DNA of 5,029 nucleotides, from positions 1 through 5,029 of the forward strand of contig JAPFFX010000210.1 of the NCBI GenBank assembly GCA_026645375.1. The letters run 5' to 3'. Both the position numbers and the translations under genes were made by a program. Source of the stretch: Citricoccus sp. WCRC_4 (GTDB lineage Bacteria; Actinomycetota; Actinomycetes; Actinomycetales; Micrococcaceae). Shown one piece after another: positions 1 through 5,029 of the stretch (position 1 is the stretch's first letter; the number at the start of each line of letters is the position of its first letter). The notes under the pieces are model-generated. The model saw only the letters and a list, made by a program, of their open reading frames with translations, did no database searches and had not been told where the DNA came from.

Positions 1-2
1 CG

Positions 3-1427
3 TCAGGGCACCATGAGCGCCACGAGGGGTGCCACGCCGGGCAGGTCCTGGAAGGACGCCACCTCGGTGGCGACCCGCTCGGCCCGTTCGGCGCTCAGCC
101 GCCCGGAGAAGGCCGCGTTGAGGCGGTACTTCTCCAGGATCTGCTCGTGTGCCAGGGGCGCATGGTGGACGTCCCCGAGCGGGGAGTCCACGCGCTCGCG
201 GTGCACGGTGCCGTCGCACAACCGGACCTCCACCTCCGCGGTGAGGACCTCGCCGTCGTCGAGGGTCCCCCGGATCTCGATGCGGTCCAGGAGCCGCGCC
301 ACGCGCGGGTCAGCCATCGCCTCCGGGGCCAGGTGCTCGGGCCGGACCGTGCCGAAGGCGAGCGCCGCGGCCGCGGTGTAGTGGATGCTGAAGGCGGCGG
401 ACACCTCCGGGCAGTTGCCCGGGTCGAACCTCTGCCCCACGAATCCGGCCGCCGTGCGGGGGGTGACGTGGACGATGACACGGTCGATCTGATCGGCGCG
501 CACGCGAAGGTCCTGCAGCAGCCGGGCGCAGGCGTCCAGGGACGGCTGGGCCGCCCGGCAGCAGGACCAGGGCTTGATCACGGCGTCGGCGTAGAACTCC
601 TCACCCAGCCGCTCGACCATCACCTCGGGGTCGGGGTCCGCGCAGTAGGTCTGCAGGAAGCCGAATCGCCCGCCGATCGGGTCCGCGGGGCCGGTCACCC
701 CGGACGCCGCCAGCTCCGCCGCGGTGATCGCGTTGCGGGCTGCGAAGGCCATGGGCAGCTTGAAGGCGCTGGCGTGGTCGAAGATGCTGGCGACGGTGCC
801 GGCCAGCTGGTTCACGGCGATCCCCAGGGCGTGCCGCGTGCGCTCCTCGTCGAGGCCCATCAGCAGGCAGGCGGTGACGGTCGCGCCCACCCCGTTGACG
901 GTTCCGGTGTTGTCCTGGCCGGAGTAGACGTCGAATCCCGAGCCGAAGGCGAGCCGGGCCGCGAGGTCCTCCCCCACGAGCAGCGCGGTGAGGATCTCCC
1001 GGCCGGTCGAGCCCTCGCGCTCACCGACGGCCAGTGCCACGGGGACGGTGGTCCCCGTGAGGTGAGCGGCCACCTGTCGCTGTCGCGGCCCCTCGGCACC
1101 CACGGGTTCGAAGTCGAAGGAGCGCATCAGCGCCGCATTGAGCATGGCGGCGTGGTGCGCCGGTATGCGCCGGCCGTCACCGAGGACGGTGGCGTCCGGC
1201 CGGCCACCCCACCCCGCGACGCTGTCCACCAGCTCCTGCATGCCCCGGGCCCGGTGGCCGGCCGCGATGTTCCCCAGGGCGTCCAGCATGCGGTGGCGGG
1301 CCCGCCGCAGGACAGCCTCGCTGAAGTCCTCGTACCGGACCTGGTGGGCATGCCGGACCAGTCGGTCCGTCAGGGTCTGTTCCACCGTGGCGACGCCGGC
1401 CCCCCGGCCCGGTGCCCCGTCCGCCAT
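3..1427 (-). CDS. MmgE/PrpD family protein (2-methylcitrate dehydratase / cis-aconitate decarboxylase superfamily)
   Basis: A complete 474-residue protein, typical for the family (about 440-490). The all-helical first domain includes ARHRMLDALGNIAAG (43-57), HAAMLNAALMRSFDFE (92-107), and HLTGTTVPVALAVGE (122-136), whose His122 fits the active-site His of cis-aconitate decarboxylase. DHASAFKLPMAFAARNA (217-233) supplies the conserved Lys223. KPWSCCRAAQPSLDA (285-299) opens the second, smaller domain (about 270-400). At the place where relatives usually have His before Pro or Trp in this last motif, this protein has Gln294. DFE replaces the more usual DFDD at 105-107. Family members dehydrate 2-methylcitrate, decarboxylate cis-aconitate or epimerise iminodisuccinate, all on polycarboxylates and without a cofactor. 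Here it is coupled to a transporter within a ring-hydroxylation and cleavage operon, so a carboxylated intermediate of that pathway is the likely substrate; the reaction is not predictable. ATG at 1427 is preferred; a GTG at 1385 has no well-spaced ribosome site. Confidence 0.92.
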   Translation of the reverse strand: MADGAPGRGAGVATVEQTLTDRLVRHAHQVRYEDFSEAVLRRARHRMLDALGNIAAGHRARGMQELVDSVAGWGGRPDATVLGDGRRIPAHHAAMLNAALMRSFDFEPVGAEGPRQRQVAAHLTGTTVPVALAVGEREGSTGREILTALLVGEDLAARLAFGSGFDVYSGQDNTGTVNGVGATVTACLLMGLDEERTRHALGIAVNQLAGTVASIFDHASAFKLPMAFAARNAITAAELAASGVTGPADPIGGRFGFLQTYCADPDPEVMVERLGEEFYADAVIKPWSCCRAAQPSLDACARLLQDLRVRADQIDRVIVHVTPRTAAGFVGQRFDPGNCPEVSAAFSIHYTAAAALAFGTVRPEHLAPEAMADPRVARLLDRIEIRGTLDDGEVLTAEVEVRLCDGTVHRERVDSPLGDVHHAPLAHEQILEKYRLNAAFSGRLSAERAERVATEVASFQDLPGVAPLVALMVP

Positions 1428-1431
1428 CTCA
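1425..1431 (-). promoter_or_regulatory. Stop-start junction (TGAGATG) coupling transporter and MmgE/PrpD gene
   Basis: On the minus strand the transporter ends TGA, one G follows, and the next gene starts ATG. Only a weak GGA lies at a suitable distance upstream, inside the transporter's last codons. Re-initiation by terminating ribosomes is the likely way the last gene is translated. The arrangement ties MmgE/PrpD output to that of the carrier. Confidence 0.65.
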
Positions 1432-2865
1432 GGCGTCCGTCCGCGGTCCGTGACCTGCGTCGACGGACTCGCGAGGCGTGTTCCGGGTGGCGATGCGCTT
1501 GGTCACCTTGAAGCGGGCACGCTCCACGTGGGTACTCTGCATCCCTTCCGCTCCCTCGGGCACCAGGCGGATGCAGACCAGGCCGGCCACGAGCACGGCG
1601 ACCCAGAAGACTCCCACGAGAGGCAGGCCCCCGGCGATCATCAGGCCCGTGACGATCATCGGGGTGAAGCCGGCGCCCAGCGTGGAGGCCAGTTGGTAGG
1701 ACAGCGAGGCGCCGGTGTACCGCACCCGCGGCGGGAACAGTTCGGAGATGAAGGCACCGATCGGTCCGGCCAGGATGCCCTGGACCACGCCGTTGCCGAT
1801 GAGGATCGCGATGACGAACAGCCACGGGTCACCGCTGGTGAGCATCACCAGGATGGGCCACGCCAGCACGACACCGGCCACGGCGCCGATGGTCAGGACG
1901 GTCCGGCGACCGATGCGGTCACTCATCCGGGCCGCGAAGAACGAGACGGCCACGGTGACCACCGCGGCGGCGCCCTTCCAGTTCAGGACCCACTCGCGGC
2001 TGATGCCGTCGTTGACTGCCTGGGCCACACCCCAGGAGGTGAGGATGCCTTGGCAGGCGTAGAAGCCGAGGCTGGCGACCAGGGTCAGGGCCACCGTCTT
2101 GGAGTGTCGGGTGACGATCTCGGCCAGCGGCGTCTTCCGGGTCTCCTCGAGCTGCTCGGCCTTGGCGGCCAGCTGCTCGAAGACCGGGGACTCGGCGACC
2201 TTGAGCCGGACCACCATGCCGATGAGGATGAGCACGGCGCTGAGCAGGAAGGGCACGCGCCATCCCCACTCGAGGAAGGCGTCGCCGGTCAGGGCCGACG
2301 TCGCCGACACCACCAGCGTGGCCAGCAGGCCACCGGCGGGTCCGCCGGCGTTGGCGAACGCCGCCGCGAAGCCGCGCCGCGAGGCAGGGGCGTGCTCGAG
2401 GGCCATCAGCGTGGCACCGCCCCACTCGCCGCCGACGGAGATGCCCTGCACCATGCGCAGCAGTACCAGGACCACCGGGGACAGCCAGCCCAGCACCTCC
2501 GGGGTCGGCAGCAGGCCGATGGCGATCGTGGCGACGCCCATCATCATCATCGACACGACGAGCATCTGCTTCCGGCCCACTCGGTCACCGAAGTGGCCGA
2601 ACACCACACCGCCCAGGGGGCGGGCCAGGTACCCGGCGGCCAGGGTGCCGAAGGAGGCGAAGAGTGCCAGGGCCGGGTCCAGGTTGGAGAAGAACACCTT
2701 GTCGAAGACGATCGAGGCCGCCGTCGCGTACAGGATGAAGTCGTAGTACTCGATGATCGAGCCGAGCATGCTCGAACCGAGGACGCGACGCAGGTCCTTG
2801 GTGTTCAGGGTGTCCTTCGGCGCCGACGACTGGGCGTCGGCAGGGCTGTTCGAGGTCTGGTGCAT
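1429..2865 (-). CDS. MFS transporter, metabolite:H+ symporter (MHS) family
   Basis: A 478-residue inner-membrane secondary transporter, counted from the ATG; a TTG three codons earlier (2874) would give 481. About 12 hydrophobic segments are visible between residues 30 and 435. MHS hallmarks, numbered from the ATG, are GSIIEYYDF in TM1 (35-43), the MFS loop signature GHFGDRVGRK (90-99), RMVQGISVGGEWGGA in TM4 (137-151), WRVPFL (202-207), a second DRIGRR loop (316-321) and ELFPPRVRYTGASLSYQL (375-392). Relatives include ProP, ShiA, KgtP and citrate or tricarballylate carriers, so it probably imports an organic acid or zwitterion with protons. The neighbours suggest an aromatic acid or a carboxylate, but sequence alone does not choose between them. 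The N-terminus (1-25) and the last 40 residues are hydrophilic, and the tail is rich in Arg, Lys and Thr. Its stop is one base from the start of the MmgE/PrpD gene, so the two are probably translationally coupled. Confidence 0.93.
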   Translation of the reverse strand: MHQTSNSPADAQSSAPKDTLNTKDLRRVLGSSMLGSIIEYYDFILYATAASIVFDKVFFSNLDPALALFASFGTLAAGYLARPLGGVVFGHFGDRVGRKQMLVVSMMMMGVATIAIGLLPTPEVLGWLSPVVLVLLRMVQGISVGGEWGGATLMALEHAPASRRGFAAAFANAGGPAGGLLATLVVSATSALTGDAFLEWGWRVPFLLSAVLILIGMVVRLKVAESPVFEQLAAKAEQLEETRKTPLAEIVTRHSKTVALTLVASLGFYACQGILTSWGVAQAVNDGISREWVLNWKGAAAVVTVAVSFFAARMSDRIGRRTVLTIGAVAGVVLAWPILVMLTSGDPWLFVIAILIGNGVVQGILAGPIGAFISELFPPRVRYTGASLSYQLASTLGAGFTPMIVTGLMIAGGLPLVGVFWVAVLVAGLVCIRLVPEGAEGMQSTHVERARFKVTKRIATRNTPRESVDAGHGPRTDA

Positions 2866-2874
2866 GATGTCCAA

Positions 2875-2879
2875 CTTCC
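2875..2879 (-). promoter_or_regulatory. Ribosome binding site that decides the transporter start
   Basis: GGAAG on the minus strand directly abuts a TTG codon (2874-2872) and lies 9 bases ahead of an in-frame ATG (2865-2863). Ribosomes need a gap between the site and the start codon, so the ATG is the better start. The longer TTG form would have no usable spacing. Confidence 0.65.
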
Positions 2880-2906
2880 GGGCGCCGGTTCGGCACGGGG
2901 GTGGTG

Positions 2907-2934
2907 GCCGCCGCTGGGGAGTCCAGGCGGCGGC
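2907..2934 (-). other. Second intergenic hairpin upstream of the MHS transporter gene
   Basis: On the transcribed strand the arms GCCGCCGC-(C)-TGG and CCA-GCGGCGGC close an ACTCC loop: 11 base pairs with a single bulged C. It lies 20 bases downstream of the first hairpin and about 28 bases before the transporter's Shine-Dalgarno sequence. The 127-base gap shows no AT-rich -10 element. The likely meaning is a post-transcriptional step between enzyme and transporter genes, but this rests on base pairing alone. Confidence 0.5.
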
Positions 2935-2954
2935 GTCGTCAGGCTGGGAAGGGG

Positions 2955-2979
2955 GCGCACCCGGCAGGACCGGGCGCGC
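2955..2979 (-). terminator. GC-rich hairpin just after the dioxygenase stop; possible partial terminator or processing site
   Basis: On the transcribed strand the arms GCGCGCCCGG and CCGGGTGCGC (one G/U wobble) flank a TCCTG loop, giving a 10-base-pair stem that begins 13 bases after the dioxygenase TGA. It is followed by a C-rich run rather than a T-tract. High-GC actinobacteria often have terminator-like hairpins without a U-tail, so attenuation is possible. An mRNA 3'-end stabiliser is equally possible. Confidence 0.4.
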
Positions 2980-2992
2980 GTGAAGACATGGG

Positions 2993-3877
2993 TCAGGCCG
3001 ACGTCAGGCGGCGGACGACCGGCGGGATGCCGAAGTCGCGGAAGTCCAGGGGGCGGTAGTCGCTCCACATGTTCCACCAGTTGTCCTCGGGGCCCCAGAT
3101 GACCGGTTCACGGCCGTCGTCGTAGATCTGCTCCAGGTCCGTGTACAGCTCCACGACGGCGCCGGAGTGCTCTACATAATAGGCCGCGATGTTGTGGCCC
3201 GCGCCATGGCGGACAGGGCCCCAGATCAGGTCCCGGCCGACCTTGTTCAGCCGGTCTCCGAGCTTGGCCAGGTCCGCCACCGACTGGGTCTGCCACGCGT
3301 GGTGGTGGAAGGTGCCCTTGCCGGGCAGCAGGGCGATGCCGTGGTGGTCCGGGTTGCACCGCATGAAGTAGGCGTAGTCGTCACCGATCACGTCGGAGAG
3401 CCGGAAATCCAGGACGCGCTGCAGGAACTCCATCATCGAGCGCGTGTTGCGCGGATGGAAGTTGAGGTGGCCGTAGCGGTCCGGGCCGAAGCCCTTCAGC
3501 GGGGCCACGTCCAGCTGGCGCCCGATCATGATCTCGAAGACCCAGCCCTCCGGGCCGACGAAGCTGAACCCGTCCTCGACGCCGGCCGTGCGGGTCGACT
3601 CGGTGAGCACCTCGAGGTTCTCGTCCTCGACGCGGCGGCGGATGGTGCGCAGCGCGTCACCGTCCCGGGCCACCAGCCCGAGGGAGTCCACGCCGTTGAC
3701 GTCCGATGCCCGATAGATGAGCTCATGGTGGACGTCGCCCGCCGCCAGGTAGGCGGCATCCCCGGACTGCTCGGTCACGCGCAGTCCGAGCAGTTGGGTC
3801 GCGTCCCAGATGGAGGCGTCGAGGTCCGTTGTCTGGATCCCCACGTGGCCCATCTCGCTGATCAGTCCCCAGGACAT
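2993..3877 (-). CDS. Type I extradiol ring-cleavage dioxygenase (VOC superfamily, catechol 2,3-dioxygenase-like)
   Basis: A complete 294-residue protein, the usual length for two-domain type I extradiol dioxygenases. The N-terminal VOC module (about 8-120, opening GHVGIQTTDLDAS) is the non-catalytic half. The C-terminal module (about 133-250) carries the expected Fe(II)/Mn(II) triad: His137 in YGHLNFH, His192 in FHHHAW and Glu243 in VVELYTD. His179 (HHGIALL) is placed to be the second-sphere acid-base His known from homoprotocatechuate 2,3-dioxygenase, and the GPVRHGAGHN stretch (220-229) matches the conserved RHG segment before the last ligand. It would open a catechol ring next to the diol with O2 in the cytoplasm. 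The ATG start is supported by GAGGA 7 bases upstream. It follows the hydroxylase directly, which fits hydroxylation then meta-cleavage. The catechol cannot be named: the 245-294 tail, rich in Trp and Asp (EDNWWNMWSDYRP), resembles nothing I can tie to one substrate. Confidence 0.92.
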   Translation of the reverse strand: MSWGLISEMGHVGIQTTDLDASIWDATQLLGLRVTEQSGDAAYLAAGDVHHELIYRASDVNGVDSLGLVARDGDALRTIRRRVEDENLEVLTESTRTAGVEDGFSFVGPEGWVFEIMIGRQLDVAPLKGFGPDRYGHLNFHPRNTRSMMEFLQRVLDFRLSDVIGDDYAYFMRCNPDHHGIALLPGKGTFHHHAWQTQSVADLAKLGDRLNKVGRDLIWGPVRHGAGHNIAAYYVEHSGAVVELYTDLEQIYDDGREPVIWGPEDNWWNMWSDYRPLDFRDFGIPPVVRRLTSA

Positions 3878-3884
3878 GTCTGTT

Positions 3885-3889
3885 TCCTC
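3885..3889 (-). promoter_or_regulatory. Ribosome binding site of the extradiol dioxygenase gene
   Basis: GAGGA on the minus strand lies 7 bases ahead of the ATG at 3877. This near-ideal Shine-Dalgarno spacing fixes the start. A second purine-rich stretch, GAGAGGAA (3891-3898), sits just upstream. No promoter-like -35/-10 pair is seen in the 72-base gap. Confidence 0.75.
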
Positions 3890-3900
3890 ATTCCTCTCGT

Positions 3901-3927
3901 GGCGGGTGACGCAGCGCGTCCCCCGCC
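3901..3927 (-). other. Strong intergenic hairpin between the hydroxylase and the dioxygenase
   Basis: On the transcribed strand the arms are GGCGGG-G-GACGC and GCGTC-A-CCCGCC around a GCT loop: 11 base pairs with one G/A mismatch and a 3-base loop. It begins 22 bases after the HpaB-like stop and ends just before the purine-rich ribosome-binding region of the next gene. There is no T-tract after it, so it is not a classical intrinsic terminator. A mRNA-stabilising or processing hairpin, or a weak attenuator that sets the hydroxylase:dioxygenase ratio, are the plausible roles. Confidence 0.6.
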
Positions 3928-3936
3928 GAGCCGGTT

Positions 3937-3958
3937 GGGCTCAGTGGGCTCAGTGGGC
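3937..3958 (-). repeat. 9-base tandem duplication spanning the HpaB-like stop codon
   Basis: On the plus strand the unit gggctcagt occurs twice back to back (3937-3945, 3946-3954), followed by a partial third copy, gggc. On the coding strand this gives CAC TGA GCC CAC TGA. The reading frame therefore ends Ala-His-stop, and the same Ala-His-stop repeats in frame nine bases later. It looks like a small slippage duplication that left a backup stop; no functional role is implied. Confidence 0.7.
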
Positions 3959-5029
3959 GACGGCGACCGGTCGCGCGGTCTCGGCGTCGGCGGCCGGGAT
4001 GCCGGCCTCCTCGAACAGCGCGCGGTAGGCACCGGTCTCTCCCTTGCCCTGCGCCTTGCGGTGGTCGAGGGCGCGGGCACGCCCCACGGAGCCCAGGTAG
4101 AACCGCTCGTAGAGCTCGTTGCGCGAGCCCAGTGCCGAGCCGGCGAAGTCCCACGCGGTACGGAAGATCCGGGCGCGCTCCCGGGCGGTGATGCCCTGGG
4201 CACCGGGCAGGTAGCGCTCCACGAGGGGGCCCAGCCGGGGGTGGTCGAAGGCGGCCGCCGTCGGCGTCGCGAGCAGGTTGTGCGAACCCATGGTCTTGAT
4301 GATGTCGTTCACCCGTGCCATCCAGATCGGCATCATGGTGCGTAGCGAGGAGATGTCGTCGTGGCAGAACCATGCGCCCCCTCCCCAGTCCGAGGAGTTC
4401 ACCTCGGCCGAGTGGACCACGGCCCGGGCAATGCGCAGGTAGGAGTAGATCTCCCCCAGCATCGCGGCGGTGTCCGGCTTGGTGTCGGTGCCGGTGGCCT
4501 TGGCCATCTGCACGCACAGGTCGTAGGCGAATTCCAGCTTCACGCAGGCGCGGATGGCGGTCTGCTGCTGGGTGTTGCCCGTCGCCGTGCCCGCGTTGAT
4601 CCGGTTGTAGACGTCGAGGTTGCCGTCGATGAACACGCGGTGCCAAGGCACCAGGACGTCCTCGAAGATCACGACGGCGTCCTGCTCGTCGAAGCGGGCG
4701 GAGAACGGGCGGTCCACCACGTCCATGTCCACGACGTACGAGTCCCGGCACACGGAGACCACGCCGGGGGTGTTGACCGGGATGGCGAAGGAGATGGCGT
4801 ACTCCTCGTGACCCGGGAAGATGGGCGTGGCGGGGTAGACGTAGAGCTCGTCGGCGATCGGCCCCAGGGTGGCGAGCATCTTGGCGCCGCGGACGACGAC
4901 GCCGGCGTCGGTCCGGTCCACGACCCGCAGGGTCAGGTCCTCGTTGACGCCCTCGAACTCGCCGACGGACTTGTCGATGGCCGCGTGCACGATGGTGTGG
5001 GTCAGCGCCAGGTCGCGGTCGATCACCTC
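3950..5029 (-). CDS. HpaB-family FADH2-dependent phenol hydroxylase, oxygenase component (5'-partial)
   Basis: This is the C-terminal 359 residues of an HpaB-type (4-hydroxyphenylacetate 3-hydroxylase) oxygenase. The frame is open through the right edge, so the true start lies outside. Family members run about 480-520 residues, so roughly the first 130-150 are missing. Numbering from the GTG-encoded Val at 5026, the visible signatures are DLALTHT at 5-11 (its His probably matches a substrate-site His of HpaB), the middle-domain run VVVRGAKMLATLGP at 43-56, DAVVIFEDVLVPWHRVF at 116-132, KLEFAYDL at 163-170 and GSALGSRNELYERFY at 296-310. These enzymes use reduced FAD from a separate reductase (HpaC type) to add an ortho hydroxyl to a phenol; no reductase is visible here. 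A ring-cleaving dioxygenase follows 72 bases downstream, which fits catechol formation and then cleavage. The family also contains chlorophenol, nitrophenol and phenol hydroxylases, so the substrate is open. Confidence 0.93.
   Translation of the reverse strand, partial: EVIDRDLALTHTIVHAAIDKSVGEFEGVNEDLTLRVVDRTDAGVVVRGAKMLATLGPIADELYVYPATPIFPGHEEYAISFAIPVNTPGVVSVCRDSYVVDMDVVDRPFSARFDEQDAVVIFEDVLVPWHRVFIDGNLDVYNRINAGTATGNTQQQTAIRACVKLEFAYDLCVQMAKATGTDTKPDTAAMLGEIYSYLRIARAVVHSAEVNSSDWGGGAWFCHDDISSLRTMMPIWMARVNDIIKTMGSHNLLATPTAAAFDHPRLGPLVERYLPGAQGITARERARIFRTAWDFAGSALGSRNELYERFYLGSVGRARALDHRKAQGKGETGAYRALFEEAGIPAADAETARPVAVAH

Noticed and set aside
1383..1385. Alternative GTG start for the MmgE/PrpD protein, 14 codons downstream.
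   Set aside because: The closest G-rich run is about 14 bases upstream, too far for a good ribosome site, and the ATG at 1427 fits the stop-start coupling with the transporter. It cannot be fully excluded, since family similarity begins after residue 15.
147..1511. A 454-codon plus-strand open frame opposite the MmgE/PrpD gene.
   Set aside because: It is antisense to a full-length family match, shows low-complexity Gly/Val/Arg/His composition and no recognisable motif; its length is explained by the rarity of stop codons at this GC content.
1138..3102. A 654-codon open frame on the plus strand opposite the transporter gene.
   Set aside because: It lies antisense to a clearly recognised MHS transporter. 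Its translation is full of His, Gly, Asp and Gln with no domain pattern, as expected for a shadow frame in high-GC DNA.
3862..3891. A 9-codon minus-strand mini-ORF (MRKQTCPGD) overlapping the dioxygenase start, a possible leader peptide.
   Set aside because: Its ATG directly abuts the only upstream purine run, leaving no ribosome spacing, and the main ATG has a far better site. Nothing else supports translation.
3878..3949. Possible internal promoter ahead of the dioxygenase gene.
   Set aside because: No plausible -10 or -35 hexamer is visible; the gap is dominated by a GC-rich hairpin and a ribosome binding site.
3167..4345. A 392-codon plus-strand open frame crossing the dioxygenase and hydroxylase genes.
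   Set aside because: It runs through two well-supported genes and the gap between them without any family signature.
3888..4751. A 287-codon minus-strand frame inside the HpaB-like gene.
   Set aside because: It is an alternate frame of the recognised hydroxylase; its Arg/Pro/Gly-rich product is typical of frame-shifted high-GC coding sequence.

Overview
The window is a high-GC stretch (about two thirds G+C by eye, with strong G/C third-position bias) carrying four genes, all on the minus strand and closely spaced. They read as one catabolic operon. The composition, G/C-ending codons, GAGGA-type Shine-Dalgarno sequence and gene families fit an actinobacterium, but no rRNA or lineage marker is present, so this is an inference. 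No tRNA, rRNA, CRISPR array, insertion sequence, integrase or phage gene is visible.

In transcription order (right to left) the layout is as follows. (1) 5029-3950: the C-terminal part of a flavin-dependent aromatic hydroxylase of the HpaB family; its N-terminus lies beyond the right edge. (2) 3877-2993: a complete 294-residue two-domain vicinal-oxygen-chelate protein with the metal-binding triad of type I extradiol dioxygenases. (3) 2865-1429: a 12-TM major facilitator transporter of the metabolite:H+ symporter (MHS) family. (4) 1427-3: a complete MmgE/PrpD-family protein, whose start lies one base after the transporter stop. The two longer gaps (72 bases between genes 1 and 2; 127 bases between genes 2 and 3) hold three strong GC-rich hairpins without T-tracts and no recognisable promoter. 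This suggests a polycistronic transcript with possible internal attenuation or processing sites.

A working model: the HpaB-like monooxygenase uses reduced flavin from a reductase not seen here to ortho-hydroxylate a phenolic substrate to a catechol. The extradiol dioxygenase opens that ring. The MHS carrier imports an aromatic or carboxylic acid. The MmgE/PrpD protein acts on a carboxylated intermediate, for example by hydration, dehydration, decarboxylation or epimerisation. The first two steps are well supported at family level. The actual substrate and the role of the MmgE/PrpD protein are unknown, and that protein is the most interesting element of the window.
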